A stretch of 64,000 bases of DNA from Clostridia bacterium (lineage in GTDB: Bacteria > Bacillota > Clostridia > Christensenellales > Aristaeellaceae). Positions 57,180 to 64,000 of this stretch are shown here, in pieces. Numbering within the stretch: position 1 is the first letter of the stretch; every line of letters starts with the position of its first letter. The stretch spans positions 62,001 to 126,000 of the forward strand of contig JAFUTW010000013.1 of NCBI GenBank assembly GCA_017484085.1, written 5' to 3'. Position numbers and translations under genes: made by a program. The notes beneath the pieces are model-generated. The model saw only the letters and a program-made list of their open reading frames with translations, was not told where the DNA came from and did no database searches.

Positions 57180-58994
57180 ATGAAAAAAGTTCTGGCGTGC
57201 ATTCTATGCTTATCTATGATGCTATCCGGGATAGCATTGGCAGAGGATTCTAAGATGGTGCCTGGAACGTATACGGTAACACAACGTGGTTTTGCAGAAG
57301 ACTTTACCGTTAGCGTTACGGTTGATGAAAACAGTATCAAGGATGTTTCTGTGGTCGAAACATTGGATTCTTTAGGAATTGGTGAAATGGCCGAAAAAGA
57401 GCTGGCTAAGGAAATTGTTGAGAAACAATCGACAAAACTGGACACTGTCTCGGGGGCAACGATTTCCAGCCTTACGTTCCTCAATGCAGTGCGCAATGCG
57501 CTGAAAGAGGCTGGTGCAGGCAATGAAATGCTTGCTGAAGACTACACGACCACTCGTTTTACCAATAAGGTGGATCCTGATGCATTTGATGCAGATATCA
57601 TCGTCGTCGGCGGTGGCTTGGCGGGCGTGGTTTCTGCGATCACAGCAGCTGATGAAGGTGCCAAGGTTCTTTTGATTGAGCAAACCGGATACCTTGGTGG
57701 TACTTCTCTGTATGCGGGCGGTGCCGTAGCTGAAAGCGGCTCTGAGCTTCAGCCGGCTGAGTCTCACAATATGATTACCGCTGACAGTCTGAAACTGTGG
57801 CTGACGATGTCTAACCAAGGAAATGAGAACTTCTTCCCCGATCTGGGTGCAGCTATGGCAGATGCCTCCGGCCCTGCCTATGACAATCTGGTAAAATGGG
57901 GTATGAAACCTGCTGAGATGACCTTCTTTGGCAATGGTGCCGGATACTATGTATGGCAGGATTCTGGTGAGTATAAGAGTACCGGTTGGCATATCTTCCA
58001 CAATATTGAACCCAAGATGGAAGAACTTGTAGACGCGGGCAAGTTGGCCTTTGCAATGCGCACCAAAGCCACTGATCTCATTACGGATGAAAGCGGAGCC
58101 GTTACCGGCGTTAAAACAGCAAACGATAAAACATACAACGCAAAAGCTGTTATTCTTGCTACCGGTGGATTCACAAACGATGTTGCTCTTATGGAAAAGA
58201 TCTATTCCCGCTATGGCAGCTATGGTGCCGGCAGTGCAACAGGCGAGATGTTGGAAGCCGCTATGGGCCTTGGCGCAAAGACATATGCCATGGATTTGAC
58301 GCGCTGGGAACCCGGCATGGTAAATGTGACTGGCAAGAACAACGCACAGGTCGAGTATGAAGTTGCCGTTGCGACCAGCGGATATGTTTGGGTCAATAAG
58401 AACGGTGAGCGTGTCTCTGTAGAGGACTCCAAGAATGCCGCTCCGTGGAAGGCTGCTGAGAACAATACGGTCTATGTTCTGTTGGACCAGGATCTTGTTG
58501 ATTCTACGACAGTTCTGAAACTGGGCAATGCTTCTAATGCGCAGATGGATCCGGAGAATAAGAATTTCTTCCGCCTGCTTGAGGAAGGCAAGTGCATCTA
58601 TTCAGGTAGCACAGCTGAAGAAGTCGCTGAAAAAGCTGGTGTTGATCCTGCTGGTCTAGCTGCTACCATCGAAAAGTATAATGGCTATTGTGCCGCAGGG
58701 GCTGATGCAGATTTTGAGCGTAAGCCGGAGAATTTGAAATCTCTCGAAGGTACACTTTACCTCGTTGAAACGATTGGCGGTGTAAAGGGCACTTCCGGCG
58801 GTCTCGTTATCGATACAAAAGCCCATGTGCTGAACGAAAAAGATGAGCCGATTCCCGGGCTGTATGCTGCTGGCGAAATCTGCGGTACGCTCGCGTTCAA
58901 CGGCAACTGCATCTATAACGGTGGATGCTTCATCATTTGCAACTCCTTTGGCCACATTGCCGCATTGGATGCCGTTGAGAGCCTTGCAAAGTAA
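57180..58994 (+). CDS. Exported FMN/FAD fumarate-reductase-like flavoprotein, second copy
   Basis: The 604-residue protein has a signal peptide (1-22, ending GIALAED), an FMN-binding domain with SGAT at 91-94 (covalent FMN on T94) and a FAD_binding_2 reductase domain starting at VVGGGLAGVVSAITAADEG. The C-terminus has IPGLYAAGEICGTLAFNGNC. It should reduce an organic acceptor outside the membrane. It is only distantly similar to the copy at 25454-27256 and lacks an adjacent flavin reductase. AAAGGAG precedes the ATG. Its substrate probably matches the effector of the divergent LysR. Confidence 0.9.
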   Translation: MKKVLACILCLSMMLSGIALAEDSKMVPGTYTVTQRGFAEDFTVSVTVDENSIKDVSVVETLDSLGIGEMAEKELAKEIVEKQSTKLDTVSGATISSLTFLNAVRNALKEAGAGNEMLAEDYTTTRFTNKVDPDAFDADIIVVGGGLAGVVSAITAADEGAKVLLIEQTGYLGGTSLYAGGAVAESGSELQPAESHNMITADSLKLWLTMSNQGNENFFPDLGAAMADASGPAYDNLVKWGMKPAEMTFFGNGAGYYVWQDSGEYKSTGWHIFHNIEPKMEELVDAGKLAFAMRTKATDLITDESGAVTGVKTANDKTYNAKAVILATGGFTNDVALMEKIYSRYGSYGAGSATGEMLEAAMGLGAKTYAMDLTRWEPGMVNVTGKNNAQVEYEVAVATSGYVWVNKNGERVSVEDSKNAAPWKAAENNTVYVLLDQDLVDSTTVLKLGNASNAQMDPENKNFFRLLEEGKCIYSGSTAEEVAEKAGVDPAGLAATIEKYNGYCAAGADADFERKPENLKSLEGTLYLVETIGGVKGTSGGLVIDTKAHVLNEKDEPIPGLYAAGEICGTLAFNGNCIYNGGCFIICNSFGHIAALDAVESLAK

Positions 58995-59033
58995 TGGTTA
59001 TTCGAGCGGATATGGAATAATCAACCTATAGAC

Positions 59034-59064
59034 GAAAACCGGGAACACTCCCGGTTTTCATTTT
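59034..59064 (+). terminator. Terminator of the second flavoprotein reductase gene
   Basis: GAAAACCGGGA pairs with TCCCGGTTTTC around ACAC, followed by ATTTT. Confidence 0.85.
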
Positions 59065-59157
59065 AATAATTCACCATAATGCAAATATGAATAAACACTC
59101 AGGGCATTCTTATCAGGAAGATAACCCGGCTTATTCTTTGATGATCCTGTCCCGCCG

Positions 59158-59205
59158 TTGATTCTTTCGGGCTTCTGCTGTATACTGTAGTTAGTATTTT
59201 CTAAC
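59158..59205 (+). promoter_or_regulatory. Promoter with GTTAG-N6-CTAAC operator
   Basis: TTGATT (59158-59163) and TATACT (59181-59186) are 17 bases apart. GTTAG (59190-59194) and CTAAC (59201-59205) flank TATTTT at the predicted transcription start. Confidence 0.65.
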
Positions 59206-59221
59206 CGAAAGAAGGGAGTTC

Positions 59222-60688
59222 ATGCATCGGCTGATCAAAGCCGTCTGTGCGATCGCGGCAGAGGAAATCGGCATGGAAAAAGCCGGCCGGATCGCCGCAG
59301 CGGCACAGAAGCGCTATGAAGAACTGTGTACGGAAAACGTCTCGGATTCCAAAGCCCTGCGGGCGCATACCTACAGGCGGATCTATCCCGAGATCGCTGT
59401 TTATGAAGCGATGCGCGCAGAAGAGATCGAAAGTGAGAACGCCGTAGGTTACCTCCGGGAATACTTCAGGCGGTATACGGAAAGGATCGTCCCGCACCTG
59501 CAGAGGATCCTCAGAATCCCCGGATTAGCCCGGCGGATCCCCTCACTTTTCACGAAGATGTCCATCGCCGGCTTCAGCCCCGATGCCGGCTTCACATACG
59601 AGTTTCCGGAGCGGCAGAAAAACGAAGCCCGGTTCAACATCGTAAGATGCCCTTATTTTGAAGCCTGCAGGCGGTACGGCTGCACCGAGATCGTGAGGGC
59701 CTTCTGCGATTCGGACGACACCGCTTACGGCCATCTGCATCCCCGGCTCATCTGGGGCCGCACGAAGACCATCGGCCGCGGCGGGGACTGCTGTGATTTC
59801 CGGCTGACATACGAGGAGAAAGGATCGATATTGAAAAAGACATCCGTACAGACAGAGGGCTTTGAAAGCATACTGTATCCGGGTAACGGGCGTAAGGACA
59901 AGGTGCTCATCGTCATGTCCGGCTCCGACGGCGGCATGCGCCTTACAAAACAGGAATCGGAGTTTTATCACCGGAATGGCATCCCGGCATTGGCGCTGGC
60001 CCTTTTTAAAACAAAGCAGACGCCTAAAGAACTGTCCCTTGTCCCCGTAGAATACGTTGAAAGAGCGGTTTCCTGGCTGAAGCAGCAGGGTTATCGGCAG
60101 ATCGGCATCGACGGCACCTCCAAAGGCAGTGAGATGGCGCTGGTGGCCGCATCCCTGTTCCCGGAGCTTTCCTGCGTCATCGTACGCGTTCCCTCCCACT
60201 TTGTCAGCGAGGGCCTGTCCGGCAGCGGGAAAGACAAAGCGCCCTCCGGCACATCCTGCTGGAGCTATCACGGAAAGCCGCTGCCTTACGCCCCCTACCG
60301 CAGCCGCTCTTTCAATATCCTCGGCATGTTCCTGAAGGAAAAGGAAATGCATATCATCACCTTCAACCGTGATAAAGAGGTCACCCCGGAAACCCTCATA
60401 CCGATCACGAAAATCAGGGCGCCGATCCTGATGCTGTCCTCCCGTCACGACGAAGTCTGGCCTTCCTTCGAAAGCGCCTCTCTCATGGAAAAAGAACTGA
60501 CGGAGGCCGCCTTCCCGTATCCTCATAAGCATGTCGCCTATGAGCATATGAGCCACGCCGTTGTGACAAAGCTGCCGCTCATCTACAAACTGGCCTTCAA
60601 GTCGGAAAGGCGGAATCCGGAAGGGTGCGCCGCAGACCGCGCCGCACTGAAGCAGGAACTGCTTGAGTGGGTAAACCGGGTGTGGTAA
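59222..60688 (+). CDS. Fusion of ATC-hydrolase-like domain and BAAT-type acyl hydrolase
   Basis: The 488-residue cytoplasmic protein joins two domains. Residues 1 to about 200 resemble L-2-amino-thiazoline-4-carboxylate hydrolase-like proteins (PF14196): RCPYFEACRRYGC, FCDSDDTAYGHLHP, and GRGGDCCDFRL. From about 225 on it is an alpha/beta hydrolase of the acyl-CoA thioester hydrolase/bile acid-CoA:amino acid N-acyltransferase C-terminal type: nucleophile Ser in GIDGTSKGSEMAL, SSWSYKGKPLP-like SCWSYHGKPLPYAPY, and LMLSSRHDEVWPS before the catalytic His in YEHMSH. GAAGGGAG precedes the ATG. It stands alone with its own operator and terminator. The substrate is unknown. Confidence 0.82.
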   Translation: MHRLIKAVCAIAAEEIGMEKAGRIAAAAQKRYEELCTENVSDSKALRAHTYRRIYPEIAVYEAMRAEEIESENAVGYLREYFRRYTERIVPHLQRILRIPGLARRIPSLFTKMSIAGFSPDAGFTYEFPERQKNEARFNIVRCPYFEACRRYGCTEIVRAFCDSDDTAYGHLHPRLIWGRTKTIGRGGDCCDFRLTYEEKGSILKKTSVQTEGFESILYPGNGRKDKVLIVMSGSDGGMRLTKQESEFYHRNGIPALALALFKTKQTPKELSLVPVEYVERAVSWLKQQGYRQIGIDGTSKGSEMALVAASLFPELSCVIVRVPSHFVSEGLSGSGKDKAPSGTSCWSYHGKPLPYAPYRSRSFNILGMFLKEKEMHIITFNRDKEVTPETLIPITKIRAPILMLSSRHDEVWPSFESASLMEKELTEAAFPYPHKHVAYEHMSHAVVTKLPLIYKLAFKSERRNPEGCAADRAALKQELLEWVNRVW

Positions 60689-60694
60689 ATCAAA

Positions 60695-60739
60695 AAGGGC
60701 TTTCAGCCGCTTTTTCAGCGGATGAAAGCCTTTGTTTTT
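60695..60739 (+). terminator. Terminator of the fusion hydrolase gene
   Basis: GCTTTCA pairs with TGAAAGC, extended by AAG/CTT-type pairs, with an inner CCGCT/AGCGG stem, followed by GTTTTT. Confidence 0.75.
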
Positions 60740-60783
60740 CCTGGCTGCTATGCTGTTTGCTTCCGGTTGCCCGCAGGCCGTTT

Positions 60784-61158
60784 TCAGGCTTCCGCCTTCC
60801 ACAGGCCGTGCAGATTGCAGTATTCGTAGGCCGCTACCGGCTCGTCGCCTTCGGTCAGCGCAAAGGAAGCCTTGGGCTCCTCGCCCGGCTGCAGCTGCTT
60901 GCGCTGCATGCCTTCCTTCGTCTCCAGCGCGATCCAGCGGATGGAGTGCGCCTCCAGCATGGGATGGGCGACGCTGCCCACCTTCACGGTGACGGTCTGT
61001 CCCTCGCGCTCAAGGACGGGGACATGCTTCTCGCCCGCGCCTTCGCTCGTGTTGGGCACCAGCTCCAGCATCTCCTCGCCGCAACAGCGCGCGTTGCAGG
61101 CGGCTTTCTCGAGGTAGGCGATCATGTTCGGGCACTTCTGGCACTTGTAGAATTTCAT
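60784..61158 (-). CDS. Desulfoferrodoxin (superoxide reductase)
   Basis: The 124-residue protein reduces superoxide to peroxide in anaerobes. The desulforedoxin domain has C6, C9 and the C25-C26 pair (NARCCGEEM) for center I. The neelaredoxin-like domain has the center II ligands in VAHPMLEAHSIRW and CNLHGLW, and KHVPVLE with the active-site Lys loop. The ATG at 61158 has GAGGAATT upstream. It is monocistronic. Confidence 0.95.
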   Translation of the reverse strand: MKFYKCQKCPNMIAYLEKAACNARCCGEEMLELVPNTSEGAGEKHVPVLEREGQTVTVKVGSVAHPMLEAHSIRWIALETKEGMQRKQLQPGEEPKASFALTEGDEPVAAYEYCNLHGLWKAEA

Positions 61159-61263
61159 CGGCAATTCCTCCCTAAGGCGCTTGCGCCGTTTCTTAAGCGC
61201 AGTATAGCAGAGCGGCAGAAGGCGCGTCAATCACTCCGTCTCAGAGAATTTACCCCACCGCGC

Positions 61264-61947
61264 TCATTCCAGCGTGATCTCCTCCCCCGCTTCGATAATG
61301 AGCCGGTTCGGGACATCGAAAAGCTCCGCGCGTTCCCTGTCAAAGAGTTTGCCGGGGGACATATGATAAGGAATGCTGTTGCGCGCATGGACCAGCCCTG
61401 CGCAGGCGACAGCTTCCTCCATGTCCATATTGAAGCGGCCGTCACAGACGAAAAACGCGTAATGGATGTCACGCGAGCCCAGCTCCGCCATCTGGTCCGT
61501 CGTGGAGGTGTCGCCGGTGGCATAGACCGAGATGCCGCCCGGCAGCGTGATGAGCCAGCCGACGCAGACGCTGATATCGTGGTTCCGGTTGTTTCCGGCC
61601 TGCACGGCTTCCACCGTCGCGTAACCGAGGTCGTAGGTCTTGTATTCGCCTTCCGCCAGCGCATCCGTGTTGTAGATGACCCGGCAGCCGTCCCTGCGGT
61701 TCTCGATCAGCTCGACCTTGTTATGATCCTGATGGCCGTGCGATACGAGGATCAGATCAGCCGGGAGGTCATACCCCTCTCCCGCGTAGGGATCGACGTA
61801 GATCACCTTCCCTTCCGCCGTCACGATCCGCAGGCTCCCGTGCCCCTGATAGAGCAGGCGCGGTGCAGCCCCGTTTCCCTCTGCAGAGGCTGCTGAAGCG
61901 GCAGCAAGCAGCAGAAACGCGCAGCAGATCCCGTACAGTATCCGCAT
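61264..61947 (-). CDS. Exported metallo-beta-lactamase-fold hydrolase, UlaG-like
   Basis: The 227-residue protein has a signal peptide (1-22, ending AASAEG) and then an MBL fold: DPYAGEGYDLPADLILVSHG with the metal site SHGHQDHN, VYATGDTSTTDQ and IPYHMSPGKLF. The sequence fits the UlaG/YtnP-like group acting on phosphodiesters or lactones. Export of this group is unusual. AGGAGG lies 11 bases before the ATG at 61947 and 8 before a GTG at 61950, so either may be used. Confidence 0.82.
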   Translation of the reverse strand: MRILYGICCAFLLLAAASAASAEGNGAAPRLLYQGHGSLRIVTAEGKVIYVDPYAGEGYDLPADLILVSHGHQDHNKVELIENRRDGCRVIYNTDALAEGEYKTYDLGYATVEAVQAGNNRNHDISVCVGWLITLPGGISVYATGDTSTTDQMAELGSRDIHYAFFVCDGRFNMDMEEAVACAGLVHARNSIPYHMSPGKLFDRERAELFDVPNRLIIEAGEEITLE

Positions 61948-62110
61948 CACAGTTCGTCCCTCCTTTGCGCTTTTACACTCGTTATAAGGTTTCTTCTGTT
62001 ATTCTAATTTGAAATCTTATAACTGTCGATATCTGTAATGCATTTTCCGGATGTTTTCCATTCTTTTGTCGATTCTTCCGGTTACAGCCCCTGTTTTTTT
62101 GTCGTTTATC

Positions 62111-62171
62111 TTGCAGCAGCCGGCTCGCTATGATAAAATAGTAACAGAAATTGTGTCGGTACAGGCACAAT
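62111..62171 (+). promoter_or_regulatory. Promoter and 5' palindrome of the ferric-type ABC operon
   Basis: TTGCAG (62111-62116) and TAAAAT (62134-62139) are 17 bases apart. ATTGTG and CACAAT (62150-62155, 62166-62171) form an inverted repeat in the early leader, a possible operator or hairpin. Nothing else is seen in the 248-base gap. Confidence 0.55.
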
Positions 62172-62195
62172 CCGCAGATGAAAGGAGAACCCACT

Positions 62196-63179
62196 ATGAA
62201 GAAACTTTGCTCTCTCGTTCTCGCGCTCTGCCTCGTGCTGGCCGCTGCCGGTGCGATGGCTGCCGGCAAGGTCATGCTGTATTCCTCCATGCAGGAAGCG
62301 CAGCTGCAGGCCATTGAGCAGGCGTTTGAAGCCAAGTATCCCGACGTGGATATGGAATACTACTATGCCGGCGGCGGCAAGCTGGTCACCAAGATGACCA
62401 CCGAGGCGCAGGACGGCGGCCAGATCGCGTCCGACCTCGTCTGGCTGGGCGACCCCTCCGACTACGAAGCCTTCAAGGCCAACGGCTGGCTGCAGCCCTA
62501 CGTCTCCCCCGAGACGGAGCACATCGCCGCCGAGTACATGGATCCGGAAGGATACTACACCGCCGGCCGTCTGGTCACCATGGGCATCGCATGGTTCATC
62601 GGCGTTGAGGAAGAAGATGCCCCCAAGACCTGGAACGATCTGCTGGATCCCAAGTGGAAAGGCCAGATCATCATGACCGACCCGTCCCAGGCTTCCACCA
62701 CGAAGTACTGGATGGCCGCCATGATGCAGAGCCCGAAGTACGGCGAAGCCTACTTCCAGGGCCTCAAGGAGAACGGCGTGGAGCTGGAGTCCGGCACCAC
62801 CGCGACCCACAATCGCGTGGCTGACGCCTCCTACCAGGTCGGCATCTGCCTCGATTACGTCTCCGCCAACCTGATCGCTGAGGGTTCCCCGATGGCCTTC
62901 CACTACACCACCGAGGACGTCATCACCATGACCAGCCCCATCGCCATGATCAAGGGCTGCGCCAACGAAGAAAACGGCAAGCTGCTCATGGACTTCATCC
63001 TCTCCAAGGAAGGGCAGGAAGTCCTGGTTGCCAACAACCTGGTTTCCGTCCGTGACGACGTGGAGATGAAGGTCGATACCTCCGCCATCGCCGCCGTCAA
63101 CATGCAGGTGGATTACGCTGACCTGGGCGCGAACCTGCAGAACTACCTCGACACCTTCAACAAGATCTTCGACAAGTAA
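62196..63179 (+). CDS. Ferric-iron-type ABC transporter substrate-binding protein
   Basis: The 327-residue exported protein has a signal peptide (1-22, ending GAMAAG, no lipobox) and the AfuA/FbpA-type family 1 fold: VMLYSSMQEAQLQAIEQAFE, DLVWLGDPSDYEAFKANGWL, TWNDLLDPKWKGQIIMTDPS and EEEDAP. Homologs bind Fe(III), thiamine phosphates, phosphonates or other anions; iron is the default guess. AAAGGAG precedes the ATG. An intercistronic hairpin and the ATPase gene follow. Confidence 0.88.
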   Translation: MKKLCSLVLALCLVLAAAGAMAAGKVMLYSSMQEAQLQAIEQAFEAKYPDVDMEYYYAGGGKLVTKMTTEAQDGGQIASDLVWLGDPSDYEAFKANGWLQPYVSPETEHIAAEYMDPEGYYTAGRLVTMGIAWFIGVEEEDAPKTWNDLLDPKWKGQIIMTDPSQASTTKYWMAAMMQSPKYGEAYFQGLKENGVELESGTTATHNRVADASYQVGICLDYVSANLIAEGSPMAFHYTTEDVITMTSPIAMIKGCANEENGKLLMDFILSKEGQEVLVANNLVSVRDDVEMKVDTSAIAAVNMQVDYADLGANLQNYLDTFNKIFDK

Positions 63180-63220
63180 TTTCCCCTGCACAGGGCATGC
63201 AGAAGGCTGCTCTTCAATCC

Positions 63221-63250
63221 GGCTTTCCGCCCCGGAAGGGGCGGAAAGCC
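63221..63250 (+). other. Intercistronic hairpin after the ferric-type binding protein gene
   Basis: GGCTTTCCGCCCC pairs with GGGGCGGAAAGCC over 13 bases around GGAA. No T run follows, so it is more likely a stability element than a full terminator. Confidence 0.65.
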
Positions 63251-63316
63251 TATTATCCCGATTGATCAGCGACGGAGGCATGCCCTCTTTTTATGTACAG
63301 GCAAGGAGAGAGACTG

Positions 63317-64000
63317 ATGGCTAACGTCAAATTTGAAAACATCACCTTCCGGTACGGCCAGAACACGGTGCTGGACAATTTCTCCCTGGAGGTGGAAAGC
63401 GGCAAGATCGTCTGCCTGGTCGGCCCTTCCGGCTGCGGCAAAACGACGCTGGTGCGCTGCCTCCTGGGTCTCGGAAAGCCGGAAACCGGCTCCATCACCG
63501 TGGGCGAGCGCTGCCTGTTCGACGCAAAGCGGCGCATCAACGTCCCGGCGGAAAAGCGCAATATCGGCATCGTCTTCCAGGATTACGCCGTCTGGCCCCA
63601 CATGACGGTGCTGGAAAACGTGTCCTATCCCCTCAAAAAGCAGCGCCGGCCCAAGGATGAGATCCACAAGCGGGCCATGCACGCCCTGGAGCAGGTGCAC
63701 ATGACAGAGTACGCCAACCACCTGCCCAACCAGCTTTCCGGCGGCCAGCAGCAGCGCGTCGCCATCGCCAGGGCCATCGTCGTGGACAGCGACGTGCTGG
63801 TCATGGACGAGCCCATCACCAACCTGGATGCCAAGCTCCGCGAGGAGATGCTCCTTGAGATCCGCATGATCCAGAAGCGGCTGGGCGCCACCATCCTCTA
63901 CATCACGCACGACCAGCAGTCCGCGCTGCAGCTGTGCGACAAGATGGCCATCATGGAGCAGGACGGCACCCTGTGCCAGTACGGCACAGACGATGAGATC
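63317..64000 (+). CDS. ABC transporter ATP-binding protein, FbpC/PotA-like, 3' end outside the window
   Basis: The first 228 residues are present. Walker A is GPSGCGKTT near residue 36, the Q-loop VFQDYAVWPH, the signature LSGGQQQRVAIARAI, Walker B VLVMDEPITNLD and the switch His in YITHDQQ. The C-terminal TOBE-type part is cut off. GCAAGGAGAG lies upstream. It follows the ferric-type binding protein, so a permease gene is expected beyond the window. Confidence 0.92.
   Translation, partial: MANVKFENITFRYGQNTVLDNFSLEVESGKIVCLVGPSGCGKTTLVRCLLGLGKPETGSITVGERCLFDAKRRINVPAEKRNIGIVFQDYAVWPHMTVLENVSYPLKKQRRPKDEIHKRAMHALEQVHMTEYANHLPNQLSGGQQQRVAIARAIVVDSDVLVMDEPITNLDAKLREEMLLEIRMIQKRLGATILYITHDQQSALQLCDKMAIMEQDGTLCQYGTDDEI

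Noticed and set aside
1-64000. tRNA, rRNA, prophage and IS elements
   Set aside because: I looked for cloverleaf arms with CCA-like ends, rRNA signature sequences, integrases and transposases and saw none. A dedicated tRNAscan/ISfinder search was not possible.

Overview
The window comes from a GC-rich, strictly anaerobic, spore-former-type Firmicute, most likely class Clostridia. Evidence for an anaerobe is the [FeFe]-hydrogenase maturation genes, a desulfoferrodoxin, flavinylated exported reductases and a CBS-domain Mn pyrophosphatase. DegV, SH3b and peptidoglycan-binding repeat proteins and a yybP-ykoY element also fit Firmicutes. The ABC substrate-binding proteins have signal-peptidase-I-type signals without a clear lipobox, a habit I associate with Christensenellales-like lineages; that placement is an inference. 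No rRNA, tRNA, CRISPR array, IS transposase or prophage was seen.

Layout. 1-8.3 kb: start of an AT-rich membrane protein, a TrmH/SpoU methyltransferase, the pyrophosphatase, then molybdenum-related genes (lone DMSO-reductase-family subunit, truncated EamA transporter, ECF-type S protein, exported sulfite-oxidase-fold protein, MobA). 8.3-14.1 kb: a purine-nucleoside ABC operon (BMP protein, ATPase, two permeases, NUP-family protein) behind a strong promoter and a compact structured leader. 14.1-16.5 kb: an amino-acid ABC operon. 16.5-21 kb: TM1266-like regulator, HydF, HydE and an ABC permease and binding protein without an ATPase. 21-31.6 kb: TauE/SafE permease, SH3b proteins, DegV, HxlR with flavin reductase and an exported FMN/FAD reductase, a manganese-type riboswitch before a tiny glycine-rich membrane protein, and a short alanyl-tRNA synthetase.

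31.9-38.7 kb is an envelope and accessory region: a large peptidoglycan-binding repeat protein with an AT-rich 3' end, a sugar nucleotidyltransferase, and a two-gene AT-rich cassette (exported protein plus lipoprotein). 38.7-47.3 kb is a cellobiose regulon: cellobiose phosphorylase (GH94), a LacI regulator, an ABC importer and a GH1 beta-glucosidase, tied together by three copies of a CTAAAACGTTTTCG-like operator. 47.3-51.6 kb holds the bacterial RNA-repair pair Hen1-Pnkp, with an apparent 40-codon gene upstream. 51.6-56 kb is an operon for pseudouridine catabolism (PsuG, PsuK) with a ketopantoate-reductase-like enzyme and a DUF554 protein.

56-64 kb carries a LysR regulator divergent from a second FMN/FAD reductase, a fusion of an ATC-hydrolase-like domain with a BAAT-type acyl hydrolase, desulfoferrodoxin, an exported metallo-beta-lactamase-fold hydrolase, and the start of a ferric-iron-type ABC operon cut by the window end. 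A modular, hairpin-rich intergenic repeat occurs three times (about 1.6, 21.0 and 31.7 kb).
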